NCBI RefSeq assembly: GCF_011761345.1
Contig: NZ_JAASRY010000001.1
Location: 434,001-498,000 of the forward strand
Source of the DNA: Thalassobacillus devorans
GTDB lineage: Bacteria; Bacillota; Bacilli; Bacillales; Halobacillaceae
Direction of reading: 5' to 3'
DNA length: 64,000 nucleotides
Made by a program: the position numbers and the translations under genes. Positions within the stretch are counted from its first letter, which is position 1; every line of letters begins with the position of its first letter. The notes beneath the pieces are model-generated. The model ran no database searches, was not told where the DNA came from, and worked only from the letters and a program-made list of their open reading frames with translations. Of the stretch, positions 35,288-44,682 are shown one piece after another.

Positions 35288-35317
35288 GGATATCCATATT
35301 GAGGGTATCCTTTTTTT
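35288..35317 (+). terminator. Terminator of the VOC gene
   Basis: GGATATCC and GGGTATCC (one G-U pair) around ATATTGA, followed by TTTTTTT. Confidence 0.7.
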
Positions 35318-35395
35318 ACTTACAGGGTCATGACCAGTGCTGTAGTCGAATTTCTTTAATATAAGTGATTCCATTAAAATAAGGAGGTAATCACC

Positions 35396-35851
35396 GTGAG
35401 TATACGCTTTGATGTGACAAGAAATATCCAGGTACCTCAGCAAAAAGCTTACAAATCCTTGCTTGACCTGGATGCTGCTGAACACTGGATGAATGGCTTA
35501 GTCCAGATGGAACGTTTGGATGAGGGACCAATCAAAGAGGGAAGTGAATGGAAGGAAACAAGAAAGATGTTCGGAAAAGAAGCTTCCGAATATTTTGAGG
35601 TAGTCGAGCTTGTTGAACCAGACAAAATTGTCCTTCGCTGTGATGGTACAAAAGGGACAACCGGTAAAGGGGAATTTATGTTTACATATCTTATCCATTC
35701 ATCTGGCGATTCTTCTGATATTGTACTTAACGGCGAGATAAATGAGCTTAGTGGCTTTTCAAAAGTAGTTGGTAAATTAATGGCTGGGTCCTTTAAGAAA
35801 GCCTGCGCAAAAGATCTGGATGCGTTAAAAAGTTACTTGGAGAATGAATGA
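35396..35851 (+). CDS. SRPBCC (START-like) family protein
   Basis: 151 residues beginning with GTG behind AAGGAGGTAATCACC. IRFDVTRNIQVPQQKAYKSL at the start and MAGSFKKACAKDLDALKSYL at the C-terminal helix are the usual ends of the helix-grip SRPBCC fold, a ligand-binding cavity domain. The ligand is unknown. It lies 75 bp before a flavodoxin-like gene. Confidence 0.82.
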   Translation: MSIRFDVTRNIQVPQQKAYKSLLDLDAAEHWMNGLVQMERLDEGPIKEGSEWKETRKMFGKEASEYFEVVELVEPDKIVLRCDGTKGTTGKGEFMFTYLIHSSGDSSDIVLNGEINELSGFSKVVGKLMAGSFKKACAKDLDALKSYLENE

Positions 35852-35926
35852 CGATAAGCACCTGGTTATTTTACATATGCTCTCTGTGCTTAAACTCAAA
35901 CAAATGATTGATATGAGGTGATCTAA

Positions 35927-36478
35927 ATGAAAGTTGGCGTAATATATGGAAGTACGAGAGAAAATGGGAATACAGAACTGTTAACAGAAGAAGTCGTCAA
36001 AAACTTACCGGACGTCATCCGAATTGATCTCAAAAGGTATCGGTACCACGATATTATTGATCAAAGGCATGATATCAATGGATTCTCTCCAGTAGATGAT
36101 GAGTATGATCAGATCATTGATCAAATCCTTGATTGTGAAGTTTTAATTTTTGCTACACCAATTTATTGGTATGGCATGAGCAGTGTAATGAAACGCTTTG
36201 TCGATCGCTGGTCGCGAACGGTAAGGGATGATAAATACCCGGATTTTAAAGAGCAAATGAGTCAGAAAGACGCGTATATTGTTGCTGTCGGAGGTGATGA
36301 GCCTCGGGTGAAAGGACTCCCGCTAGTCCAACAGTTCCAGTACATCTGCGAATTTATCGGATTGAATTATAAAGGATTTCTCCTAGGAGAAGGCGGAAAA
36401 CCTAAAGATATTTTTACCGATAAGACAGCTATAGAAGATGCACAGAAGTTAGGAGAAGTGATAAAAGAAAGAGCTTAA
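35927..36478 (+). CDS. Flavodoxin-family / NADPH-dependent FMN reductase
   Basis: 183 residues. GSTRENGNTELLTEEVVKN (9-27) is the flavin phosphate loop; FATPIYWYGMSSVMKRFVDR is the PIYW isoalloxazine-binding motif of WrbA/Isf-like proteins. A GGDEPRVKG segment replaces a cysteine-rich insert. Probable FMN-binding oxidoreductase, substrate unknown. The start follows GAGGTGATCTAA. Confidence 0.88.
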   Translation: MKVGVIYGSTRENGNTELLTEEVVKNLPDVIRIDLKRYRYHDIIDQRHDINGFSPVDDEYDQIIDQILDCEVLIFATPIYWYGMSSVMKRFVDRWSRTVRDDKYPDFKEQMSQKDAYIVAVGGDEPRVKGLPLVQQFQYICEFIGLNYKGFLLGEGGKPKDIFTDKTAIEDAQKLGEVIKERA

Positions 36479-36499
36479 ATTAAGATTAGGAGCTGCTTT

Positions 36500-36541
36500 T
36501 CAGAAGTTAATTCGTTCTAAACAGACGATTGGCTTCTTTTT
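36500..36541 (+). terminator. Terminator of the flavodoxin-like gene
   Basis: AGAAGTTAATTCGT and ACGATTGGCTTCT pair with two G-U pairs and one bulge, followed by TTTTTTT. Confidence 0.7.
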
Positions 36542-36647
36542 TTATGATTAATTTCCATAACGAATATTTTAACGAGTATGTGTAGTTCAGTTGTACTCTA
36601 AATCGTTTTCAATTACGCTTTATTTAACAGGAATTTATAGAAAGTGA

Positions 36648-38006
36648 GTGAACAAAGTGGAGAAAGTCGGTAGAAATGAGCCGTGTCCATGCGGGAGTGG
36701 GAAGAAATATAAAAAGTGCTGTGGGAAAACGAATGTTGTTAGTTTCCCTACCCAGCAGATAGACGAAGAGCTGAAAAACTTTCAACACCAGTTCCAGGAA
36801 TATATGTTAGAATCTTATCCTTACCTGTTGCCTCATCGGGAACCTGAAACGGACGAAGATCAAATCCTGTTTTTGGTGAGCCTGCTTTATCGTGGCATAT
36901 TTGAACAGCTGAAGGATGGTAAGACGCCTTACCAGCAGTTTTTATCGAAGCGTAAGAAAAATATTGTTCGGCCTGCGACGAGAAAAGCGCTGGAGGACTG
37001 GGAAAATGCCATACCTGGATTTTTCTATATGGAAGAAATGGAAAGCGAAAGTGTTGTGGTAGTACGTGAATATTTTCGCGAACAAACCTATCGAGTGGAT
37101 AGAATAAGTATTCCGTTAGAAACAGAATACTTAGAAGAATTTCCAAATTATCTCGGGCTATTATTCAACTGGGGAGAAATTTATAGTTTCCTTCCGATTG
37201 CGATGCCGGGCAGTGGCGAGCTCAAAGATTATTATATCCAACAGCTTGAGGGGCGGAGGAAACAAGGTAATGCTATTATACCGGTGCCTGATTATATAAA
37301 AGAAAATTTTTTACAGGAAGTAGAACATTGGATGTTAGATACGCCGAATTCGTTGCAGGAAATGTGGGATGGCAGACCGGAAGAGCTGGAGGTGCTGGCA
37401 CTGCTTGATGAGCATGTTTCCCCTCATGTGCAGCAGGCAGAAGGCTATCATGGCCTGAAACACTTCTGGCAGAATTTTTGTCAGGAGCATCAACCGCAAA
37501 TCAGAAAACCGGCTGTCCTGGCTGCTGCGCTTGAATATTTCATGGTAGCCACGCCATTTTTCGAGCTGGAGGACTACGATATCACGCAAAAGCAGATCGC
37601 TGAAAAATATCGTGTCAGTACCGGCAGTATCGTCCGCAGGTTTGATGAATTCGAAGACTTCATCTTCCAGATGATGGATGAGAAGATGGGCGGGGAGCCA
37701 GCTGCAGTAGTTCGGAATGTGGAGCCCGGGAAAAATGTCGACATGGAAAAGGGTATTTATGAAATGCATAAAAAGATCGAAGCGTCAGGGCTTACGAATG
37801 TAGATGATATCAATCACTTTATGAAGGAGCAACACAACGAGCCTTTTATCCCAGCCAATGACAAAGAACGTGCTCAAATCCTTGCTTATGATGCCATGCA
37901 GGTCGAGGATATCGACTTAAAAGAGGAGCTCGTAAACAAAGCGTTGGAGTATGATGATAAGAATATTGATGCCCTTGTCAGGCGCAAATGGAAGAAGATG
38001 ATTTGA
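36648..38006 (+). CDS. SEC-C motif protein, probably the N-terminal part of a frame-split gene
   Basis: 452 residues. [17 protein letters not shown] (10-26) is a complete SEC-C zinc-binding motif. A long helical region follows, with a helix-turn-helix-like [20 protein letters not shown] near 323-342. The end reads [21 protein letters not shown], which starts as a TPR helix and then looks wrong. The overlapping next frame continues naturally as [14 protein letters not shown]. Relatives with a SEC-C motif and C-terminal TPR-like repeats are single longer proteins, so a one-base deletion near 37977-37985 is likely. The start is GTG at 36648 (or 36657). Confidence 0.75.
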   Translation: MNKVEKVGRNEPCPCGSGKKYKKCCGKTNVVSFPTQQIDEELKNFQHQFQEYMLESYPYLLPHREPETDEDQILFLVSLLYRGIFEQLKDGKTPYQQFLSKRKKNIVRPATRKALEDWENAIPGFFYMEEMESESVVVVREYFREQTYRVDRISIPLETEYLEEFPNYLGLLFNWGEIYSFLPIAMPGSGELKDYYIQQLEGRRKQGNAIIPVPDYIKENFLQEVEHWMLDTPNSLQEMWDGRPEELEVLALLDEHVSPHVQQAEGYHGLKHFWQNFCQEHQPQIRKPAVLAAALEYFMVATPFFELEDYDITQKQIAEKYRVSTGSIVRRFDEFEDFIFQMMDEKMGGEPAAVVRNVEPGKNVDMEKGIYEMHKKIEASGLTNVDDINHFMKEQHNEPFIPANDKERAQILAYDAMQVEDIDLKEELVNKALEYDDKNIDALVRRKWKKMI

Positions 38007-38557
38007 AAAAAGAAATAGGCTTGTTAAAGGCTGAGAGTACCGGGCTTCGTTCGATGCAGCCGGAATGGAGACAGGATGATGTTCACAGTATGTGGGGGAT
38101 AATCGAAGCACGTCCGATGCTCCGAGCACAGGAAGCGACAGCGGATTTTTATGTGGAAAAAGGCGAAGTGGAAAAAGCGATCGAGGGTTATGAATATCTG
38201 TTGCACTATAACCCAAATGATAATCAGGGTATCCGCTTTAAACTGATGACGCTCTATTTAGAACAGAGACAGGTCAAGAAGGCGCGTGAGCTGCTGGAAA
38301 AGTATCCGGAAGATCATACAGTGGACTTTTATTATGCAGAAGTGTTAATTGAAATTTTAGAAGGAAGCTCTTATAAAGACATAAAGGAATTGCTGGACAG
38401 AGCATTTGAGGCTAATTTATACGTTATGGGTTTCATTACAGGTAGAACAGATCTGCCTGAAGAAATACCGGACCAGTATACACCAGGATCTCTGGAAGAG
38501 GCTACCGTTTATTATCATCGCCATAAACATATCTGGGAGTCCGTGAAGCTTCCTTAA
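37988..38557 (+). CDS. TPR-like C-terminal part of the SEC-C protein, displaced frame
   Basis: 189 residues: [20 protein letters not shown] and [20 protein letters not shown] are tetratricopeptide-like helices resembling the ST7-like TPR region that ends some SEC-C proteins. There is no ribosome site before the ATG at 37988, which lies inside the upstream gene. It is therefore most simply the continuation of the 36648 gene after a frameshift, not an independent gene. If it is translated at all, it would be by coupling. Confidence 0.65.
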   Translation: MEEDDLKKEIGLLKAESTGLRSMQPEWRQDDVHSMWGIIEARPMLRAQEATADFYVEKGEVEKAIEGYEYLLHYNPNDNQGIRFKLMTLYLEQRQVKKARELLEKYPEDHTVDFYYAEVLIEILEGSSYKDIKELLDRAFEANLYVMGFITGRTDLPEEIPDQYTPGSLEEATVYYHRHKHIWESVKLP

Positions 38558-38586
38558 CGTTACGTAACAGACCTAGGTAAATATAA

Positions 38587-38630
38587 AAAATGCCAGTCCT
38601 CCTTCATAGTGGAGACTGGCATTTTTTTAT
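38587..38630. terminator. Bidirectional terminator
   Basis: AAAAAATGCCAGTC and GACTGGCATTTTTT with an inner CTCC/GGAG pairing. It separates the SEC-C locus from the convergent hydrolase operon. Confidence 0.9.
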
Positions 38631-38705
38631 TGGTCTTGTTGATTATCATAAGAGAAACACTTTCCAGGAGAAAAAAATTCTCATGTTTTTGTGTTTCGAT
38701 ATTAT

Positions 38706-39959
38706 CTACTTAGTTGTCGCCATTTTAAGAACTGTTCGTAACAATAACTCTGTTCCAATTGCTATGTCTTCTGCCTTAGCAAATTCTTTGGGGTTATGGC
38801 TGATCCCATCTTTACACCGGACAAAAATCATGCCGTAATTACAAGCATCCGCCATGATTAGTGCATCATGGAAAGGCCCGCTCATCAATTCCGGTGCATC
38901 TAATCCCATATTACCTGCTTCCTCATGCAGGGTCGCTTTAATATTGGGGTCACAATATCTTGGACTGTTGTTGGTGTCTTCTTTAATTTCATAATCAAGT
39001 CCATTTTCTTCTGCCACTGCAGCTATTTTATCTCTTAATTGATGTTCATAACGGTCACGGCGGTCTTTATCAATGTCCCTTAAATCTATTGTGAATTTTG
39101 TTTTTTCTGGAATGACACTTCTCGCGTTTGGAAAAACCTCGATGTTACCTACGGTTCCGACAGTAGGAGCCTCAGGTTCTTGTTTCACAATTTCGTTCAA
39201 AGCTGTAATTACTTTTGATGCCCCAAGCAGGGCATCGTTTCTTAGGTTCATCGGGACAGAACCTGCATGTCCTGCAAACCCGGACAATTCCACTGTCAGC
39301 CATAGTGGGCCTGAGATTCCGTTTACAATTCCAACGGGTTGATCGGCTGTTTCGAGGAGCGGACCCTGTTCGATATGCATTTCAAGATAAGCCGCAATCG
39401 AATCTTTAGGATACTTGGATTCTTGTAATCGATCAGGATCGCAGCCGATGGATTGTAATGCTTCTCTGCGGGAAATGCCGTCTTTATCTGTGCGTTCCAG
39501 CTCACCCTCATCTAGTTTTCCTAAAATCCCTCTGGATCCGAATAACCCTTTGCCGAAGCGATGGCCTTCTTCGTCACATAGAGAGACCACTTCAATTGGA
39601 ATGTCTGGCTGAATCCCGTTTTCCTGCATCGTTTGCAGTACTTCTAAAGCTCCCAATACCCCGATGGTTCCATCGAATTGTCCACCGTAGGGTTGCGAAT
39701 CGATATGTGAGCCGATCAGTAGGGCAGGGGCTTCAGGATTTTTTCCTTCCAGTCGTCCAAACAGGTTGCTGAAATGATCTACTCGTGTTTGTAGTCCGGC
39801 ATCTTCCATCCATTGTTTTACCCTTTCAATTCCGGCCTTGTATTCCTGGGAGAGGGCAAGTCTGCAGACACCTGTTTCTCCTATCTTACCTATTTTTGCA
39901 AGTTCGGAAATATGGTCATTTAATCTCTTTTGATTAATTGTAAGCTGTCTAAGAGCCAT
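38706..39959 (-). CDS. Zn-dependent hydrolase: N-carbamoyl-L-amino-acid hydrolase / allantoate amidohydrolase type
   Basis: 417 residues of the M20 amidase/hydantoinase branch. Metal motifs: GSHIDSQPYGGQFDGTIGVL (His, Asp), CDEEGHRFGKGLFGSRG (Glu-Glu) and EMHIEQGPLLE; the dimerisation domain has the branch-specific FAGHAGSVPMNLRNDAL. These enzymes hydrolyse N-carbamoyl amino acids, allantoate or ureidoglycolate-like compounds to release ammonia and CO2. No other allantoin genes are present, so an N-carbamoyl or N-acyl amino acid substrate is more likely here. It is the last gene of the five-gene minus-strand operon. Confidence 0.88.
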   Translation of the reverse strand: MALRQLTINQKRLNDHISELAKIGKIGETGVCRLALSQEYKAGIERVKQWMEDAGLQTRVDHFSNLFGRLEGKNPEAPALLIGSHIDSQPYGGQFDGTIGVLGALEVLQTMQENGIQPDIPIEVVSLCDEEGHRFGKGLFGSRGILGKLDEGELERTDKDGISRREALQSIGCDPDRLQESKYPKDSIAAYLEMHIEQGPLLETADQPVGIVNGISGPLWLTVELSGFAGHAGSVPMNLRNDALLGASKVITALNEIVKQEPEAPTVGTVGNIEVFPNARSVIPEKTKFTIDLRDIDKDRRDRYEHQLRDKIAAVAEENGLDYEIKEDTNNSPRYCDPNIKATLHEEAGNMGLDAPELMSGPFHDALIMADACNYGMIFVRCKDGISHNPKEFAKAEDIAIGTELLLRTVLKMATTK

Positions 39960-39985
39960 GTTATCATTCCTTTTCTTAACCTGGT

Positions 39986-40690
39986 TTAAGCATTTGCTTT
40001 CTTATTCTTTTCTAATGCTAGAATAATAGAAATTGTCAGCGCTACACATAGAACAATTTTAATTAATCCAAAAATCGGAGAAAACAGGATAGCCATACCT
40101 ACGACGATAGCAACGAGGCCATAGGAAGGAGTTTTATAGGCAAACTGTCCTAATACCGCGCCGAAGATAGCCGGCAGTACAAACTGAAATGCATTCTCTA
40201 CAGCAGGTGGTATCACAGATAGGATATAAGTTCCGCCAATGATGATCATCACGATTACCACGATATTAACAAGAGAAGCAATGGCAATACCAAAAACACC
40301 GGCGATTTCTGCTTTACGGGAACCACTTTCTGCACCAATCGCTTTTTGGGCGGATACAGAACAAGGGAGACACATGTTGGCAATATTACCGGTCAAAAAT
40401 GCTAAGTAAGTCCCTGCAACTCCAAGTGTAGGGTAATAGGTGATCGGTTCCAGTACCCACATAATCCCAATAAACCCTGCGTACCCCACTAGTCCGGTGA
40501 ATATAGGACCCCAGCCAGGATGGGCATCTACGATGAATGACATATATAAAGGAGGGACTAAACACATTAAAATTAACGTGAACAGGGTCAATCTGCCCCA
40601 GAAATGGGCTCTGTCATGAAATGCTTCTAATCCGTTTGGCTTCTCGGAAGGAAACTCTTGTTGGATTACCTTCTCGGCCTTCATACTCAT
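39986..40690 (-). CDS. Membrane partner of the DUF5058 protein, putative transporter subunit
   Basis: 234 residues with six or seven hydrophobic helices after a hydrophilic start (residues 1-30). It contains LTGNIANMCLPCSVSAQKAI, a loop rich in polar residues that could form a substrate site. I know no named family. It is encoded 33 bp after the DUF5058 gene, similar in size, and both sit among secreted-substrate hydrolases. I infer that the two form a heteromeric carrier. Confidence 0.6.
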   Translation of the reverse strand: MSMKAEKVIQQEFPSEKPNGLEAFHDRAHFWGRLTLFTLILMCLVPPLYMSFIVDAHPGWGPIFTGLVGYAGFIGIMWVLEPITYYPTLGVAGTYLAFLTGNIANMCLPCSVSAQKAIGAESGSRKAEIAGVFGIAIASLVNIVVIVMIIIGGTYILSVIPPAVENAFQFVLPAIFGAVLGQFAYKTPSYGLVAIVVGMAILFSPIFGLIKIVLCVALTISIILALEKNKKANA

Positions 40691-40723
40691 ATGATTTCCT
40701 CCTTAAATTTTATGAAGTGACGC

Positions 40724-41434
40724 TTAAAGAAAGGTGGTAAGATAACCGCTTGTCATTCCAATTACCATTGCAATACCTAATGCCCATTCTTTTAACCATG
40801 AAAGGTCGGCTTTTTCGGCAACTATCATAATGATAGCCATGGATATAAGGGCCACTGCACCGGCAATGGTATGGTTGATGCTGGTAACCATCTGATCGCT
40901 TGCAAGGTAGCCAAATGCCCCCAGCATTGCACCAGTGGAGATAAGCGCCATCGTTTTTGGATTTTTCTTTTCAATCTTTTTCTGAGTCTTACCGAGTGAT
41001 TTTGTAAATAAAGCCGTAAAAATCAACCAGCCCATTCCACCTAAACTCATCGTCCAAACCACTGTGGTGAAAGCTTCCAGAGAAAAATTATCTGACGTCA
41101 GTTCTAATCCAAAGGCGTCAGCACCGATCCCGGCAGCAGCGGATTCTGTGGCAGCTGACCCGATGATTCCGATCCGCATCAATGTAAGAGGCGAACCGAG
41201 CAAAGCAATCAAAGAAACGAGCACGATTGCAATGGCGAATGATGGTCCGAGAGAGCTGATGAAGCCAGTCCGGATGGCAGTTTTCACTTCTTTCTGGGTC
41301 ATCCCTGCATCAGGAGCAGCTTTCTTGGCCATTCTTAAAAAGACGATAGCCTGAAACATAACAATGCCTACAAATATAAAGGCCATAATCCAAAGGGGTG
41401 TACTGTTAGCAACTTGAAAGACGCTCTCGTTCAA
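40724..41434 (-). CDS. DUF5058 family membrane protein, putative transporter subunit
   Basis: 236 residues, six or seven membrane helices, matching DUF5058: IMAFIFVGIVMFQAIVFLRM at the start and an internal SSLGPSFAIAIVLVSLIALL, with GSAATESAAAGIGADAFG as a polar loop. The family has no assigned function. Its place between M20 amidohydrolases and next to a second membrane gene supports transport of their substrate. The start follows a GGAGGAATCC site. Confidence 0.72.
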   Translation of the reverse strand: MNESVFQVANSTPLWIMAFIFVGIVMFQAIVFLRMAKKAAPDAGMTQKEVKTAIRTGFISSLGPSFAIAIVLVSLIALLGSPLTLMRIGIIGSAATESAAAGIGADAFGLELTSDNFSLEAFTTVVWTMSLGGMGWLIFTALFTKSLGKTQKKIEKKNPKTMALISTGAMLGAFGYLASDQMVTSINHTIAGAVALISMAIIMIVAEKADLSWLKEWALGIAMVIGMTSGYLTTFL

Positions 41435-41464
41435 AATGGGATTCCTCCTTTAAAAGATTGGTTG

Positions 41465-42679
41465 TTATTTAGCTGATTCTTTTTCTCGTGAAATGTGGAC
41501 ATCCTCTCCGGATAGAAAATCTATTACGGTAGCGATAAATAGTTTTCCAATATACATCATCGCTTGTTCCTGGACATTAAATTTAGGGTGGTGATGCGGG
41601 TAGACCTCATTTTTATCTTCTAATGCTCCACCGACCCAGAAAAAGCTGCCTGGAACTTCTTTTAAATAGTAAGCAAAGTCTTCCATCCCCATGTGTGGAG
41701 GCATTTCCTGAACCATTCCTTCACCGAATAACTCAGCAGCCACCTTTCCCACGCGCCTCGTTTCTTCCGGGTGGTTGACGACAGCTGGATAGCCCCGGAC
41801 ATAGTTACACTTCACAGATGCCCCCAAGGCGCCGCACGTTTGAACGGCGATTCGTTCGATCGATTCTTCCACCCAGTCGCGGACATCATCATCGAACGTC
41901 CGTACTGTGCCTTTAATGGATACTTTATCAGGAATAACATTGAATCCTTCTCCTCCGTTGAAAGAGGCTACGGTTACCACAGCTGGTTTTAGAGGATCAA
42001 CCTGACGGCTTACGATCTGTTGTATGTTCAAAAGCAATTGGCTTCCTGCTGCCAGCGGGTCAACTCCTAAATGAGGGGTTGCCGCATGTGTCCCTTTACC
42101 TGAGATTTCGATTTCAAAAGTGTCTCCGTTAGCCATGGCGTTTCCTTCTTTTAACCCTACGGTACCCAATGGTTCAGTAGAGCTGACATGAGCCCCGTAT
42201 ACGACATCGACGCCATCCAAGCAGCCATCCTCAATCATAAATTTCGCTCCACCAGGGATGACTTCTTCTGCAAACTGGTGAATGAAGACGATAGTGCCTT
42301 CGATATCCTCCTTGTTTTCACTGAGTACTTTAGCAACTCCAAGCAGTCCGGCTGTGTGTAAGTCGTGGCCACAGGCATGCATGACTCCTGGTACACGGGA
42401 TTTGTATTCTACATCTTTTTCATCTTGAATCGGAAGGGCATCAAAATCGGCCCTTAGTGCAACTGTTTTCCCTGGCTTTCCGCCTCTTAAGATACCGACC
42501 ACGCCACGACTGCCCACACCTGTTTTCACTTCTAATCCTAACTCTGTAAGGAACTCTGCTACCTTTTTAGGCGTGTTGACCTCTGTGTGGGAAAGTTCCG
42601 GGTACATGTGAAGGTCCCTCCGGAAATCTACTAAATCTGGATAAAGTTCCTCTAATCTTGCAAAAAGTTTTTCTTTCAT
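41465..42679 (-). CDS. M20-family amidohydrolase (aminoacylase/YxeP-like)
   Basis: About 404 residues. HACGHDLHTAGLLGVA and FIHQFAEEVIPGGAKFMIED are the metal-site motifs of the M20D amidohydrolases (hippuricase, N-acetyl amino acid or IAA-conjugate hydrolases); MGMEDFAYYLKEVPGSFFWV is the C-terminal His-containing motif. It should release the free amino acid from an N-acyl form. ATG 42679 has AAAGGA ten bases upstream and is chosen over a TTG at 42688. Confidence 0.9.
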   Translation of the reverse strand: MKEKLFARLEELYPDLVDFRRDLHMYPELSHTEVNTPKKVAEFLTELGLEVKTGVGSRGVVGILRGGKPGKTVALRADFDALPIQDEKDVEYKSRVPGVMHACGHDLHTAGLLGVAKVLSENKEDIEGTIVFIHQFAEEVIPGGAKFMIEDGCLDGVDVVYGAHVSSTEPLGTVGLKEGNAMANGDTFEIEISGKGTHAATPHLGVDPLAAGSQLLLNIQQIVSRQVDPLKPAVVTVASFNGGEGFNVIPDKVSIKGTVRTFDDDVRDWVEESIERIAVQTCGALGASVKCNYVRGYPAVVNHPEETRRVGKVAAELFGEGMVQEMPPHMGMEDFAYYLKEVPGSFFWVGGALEDKNEVYPHHHPKFNVQEQAMMYIGKLFIATVIDFLSGEDVHISREKESAK

Positions 42680-42717
42680 GACTATCAATCCTTTCTATAT
42701 TAGTTTTAGAAAAAGCA

Positions 42718-44157
42718 TTAAGTAGAAATATGGCCGCCTTCTGCAGTTGCTATTGGCGGACGTTGTTTACCATAGTTTGTAGTCCGTTCAAAGGCACGAC
42801 CGATTTGGAGTACGTCATAGTCAGCTCGATGGGGACCGACAATTTGCAGTCCTAGTGGTCGTCCATCTTCTGTGAACCCACTCGGCACGGATAAAGCAGG
42901 ATTCCCAAGTGCCGAGATATAGTAACAAGAACGCATCCAATCAATATAATTCTCCATTTTCACTTCATTGATTTCGGCTGGATATTCTAAGTTGATATCA
43001 AATGGGGTCACCTGGCTGACTGGTAACACTAGTGCATCATATTTTTCGAAAAAGGTACGCATTCGGTGATACAGCAGGCTGCGTAACCGTTCTGCTCTTC
43101 CGAGATCTGAACCTCGTAAGCTTCTGCCGATGTTGAAATTCCATTTAAAACTTGGTTTCATGACATCTTCGTATTGCTCAAATAGTTCGCTGTAGGACAT
43201 TTCAATTTCCCAGGCACGGAAAACATGGAATACTTCTTCAGCTTCCGTTAAATCTGGACAAGCTTCTTCGACATGACACCCTAGCTCGGTGAAGTAATTC
43301 ATTTGTGCTTCCACGTTTCGTTTCACATCCGACTCTACTGGCAATGCTCCTCCAAAATCAGCAGACCAGGCAATACGAAGTCCGGTCAGATTTTCTGAGA
43401 AGGGTTGGAGGAATTTTTCTCCGGATTCTTCAATGGAAATAGGTGATCGGTTGTCCGGTCCTGCCATGATAGACAACATAAGGGAAGCGTCTTCTACATT
43501 TCTTGCTATCGGTCCTTGTGTAACTAGTGGGGAATAGAGCGCCGGTTTCGGGTAGGGGATTCTTCCTGGTGAGGTTCTCATACCGACAACGTTATTGAAG
43601 GCAGTAGGGAAGCGACAAGATCCGCCCATATCACTTCCATCAGCAAATGGCAGCATACCGGTTGTGACGGCAACAGCTGCACCACCACTGCTTCCGCCCG
43701 CTGTGTAAGCCGGACTGTAAGGGTTACGAGTGACACCAAATACCTCATTAAAGGTATGGGCGCCTGCACCGAATTCCGGTACATTTGTTTTTCCGATGAT
43801 GATAGCTCCCGCTTTTTTGAGTCGTTCCACATGTAAATCATCTTCTGTGGAAATATTGTCACGTAAGGCAAGTGAACCACTTGTCATTGGAAAACCCTTG
43901 GCCTGATGCGTATCTTTGATTGCGACTGGCAGACCATGTAAGGGGCCTGGCATTTCACCACCAGCAAGCAGCTTGTCTGCCTGATCAGCTTCTTTTAGTG
44001 CATGCTCTTTATCAAGTGAAACAATTGCGTTGACTTCAGTGTTTACTTTATCAATTTGTACTAAATGTGCTTCCATTACTTCACGAGCAGAAACATCTCT
44101 ATCCTTAATGGCTTTTGCGAGATGGCGAGCAGTAGAAAGGCAATCCACATTCCCCAT
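42718..44157 (-). CDS. Amidase signature family enzyme
   Basis: 479 residues. The Ser-cisSer-Lys triad is readable: Lys in LPVAIKDTHQAKGFPMTSGS, the glycine-serine block GGSSGGAAVAVTTGMLPFAD and the nucleophile in DMGGSCRFPTAFNNVVGM. The enzyme hydrolyses a carboxamide to acid plus ammonia. It is the first gene of the operon and would produce or use the substrates of the M20 hydrolases that follow. It is not GatA, since gatB/gatC are absent. Confidence 0.92.
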   Translation of the reverse strand: MGNVDCLSTARHLAKAIKDRDVSAREVMEAHLVQIDKVNTEVNAIVSLDKEHALKEADQADKLLAGGEMPGPLHGLPVAIKDTHQAKGFPMTSGSLALRDNISTEDDLHVERLKKAGAIIIGKTNVPEFGAGAHTFNEVFGVTRNPYSPAYTAGGSSGGAAVAVTTGMLPFADGSDMGGSCRFPTAFNNVVGMRTSPGRIPYPKPALYSPLVTQGPIARNVEDASLMLSIMAGPDNRSPISIEESGEKFLQPFSENLTGLRIAWSADFGGALPVESDVKRNVEAQMNYFTELGCHVEEACPDLTEAEEVFHVFRAWEIEMSYSELFEQYEDVMKPSFKWNFNIGRSLRGSDLGRAERLRSLLYHRMRTFFEKYDALVLPVSQVTPFDINLEYPAEINEVKMENYIDWMRSCYYISALGNPALSVPSGFTEDGRPLGLQIVGPHRADYDVLQIGRAFERTTNYGKQRPPIATAEGGHIST

Positions 44158-44647
44158 AATATAGCAACTCCTTACCTGGAAAAATTTTCAAGCTAGTATT
44201 CTGCCATTCTTTGGTTGGTATGCCCCTTGTCGTAAAAGCTAGAATACTTTGAGATTCTACGCTGAAAGGGGTAATAAACCTATTCATCCAGAGACTAAGA
44301 TTCCTATGTAAAAAATATAAATAAACATTCAGAAAATGATTATGAGTAGTTAATAAATCACTCCTTTTTGGATTACCTTCAAATTTATAGTAATTAGAAT
44401 ACATTATTAGCCAGCTAGATATCAAATTATTTTAAAGATTTAGATAATTTGACCCAATAGAGAACTACAGTGGTTTTATTGTCGATATACCAAAGGTTTT
44501 GTCGTATAGAGAACTAACAATTACTTAGCATCATAGGCTTACAATCTACAAGTTTCCAGCCCTATGTAAGATTATCTGTCAAAAATAGTATGTACCATCT
44601 ATGGTTTTGCAAGACAGGTAATTTTGGTTGTTAAAAAATCGAATATA
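44158..44647. other. Upstream region of the amidase operon with direct repeats
   Basis: No gene seen. ATAGAGAACTA occurs at 44457-44467 and 44506-44516, and TTGTCG-TATA segments lie between them (TTGTCGATATA and TTGTCGTATA). This could be an activator or repressor site set for the amidase operon. The copy of the downstream GntR operator TTGTATACAA is not present here. Confidence 0.4.
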
Positions 44648-44682
44648 AAAAAGGACCATCATTGAAAAGGTCCTTTTTTACT
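44648..44682 (-). terminator. Terminator of the GntR gene
   Basis: AAAAAAGGACC and GGTCCTTTTTT pair around ATCATTGAAAA. The minus-strand T run makes it the terminator of the GntR gene. Confidence 0.85.
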
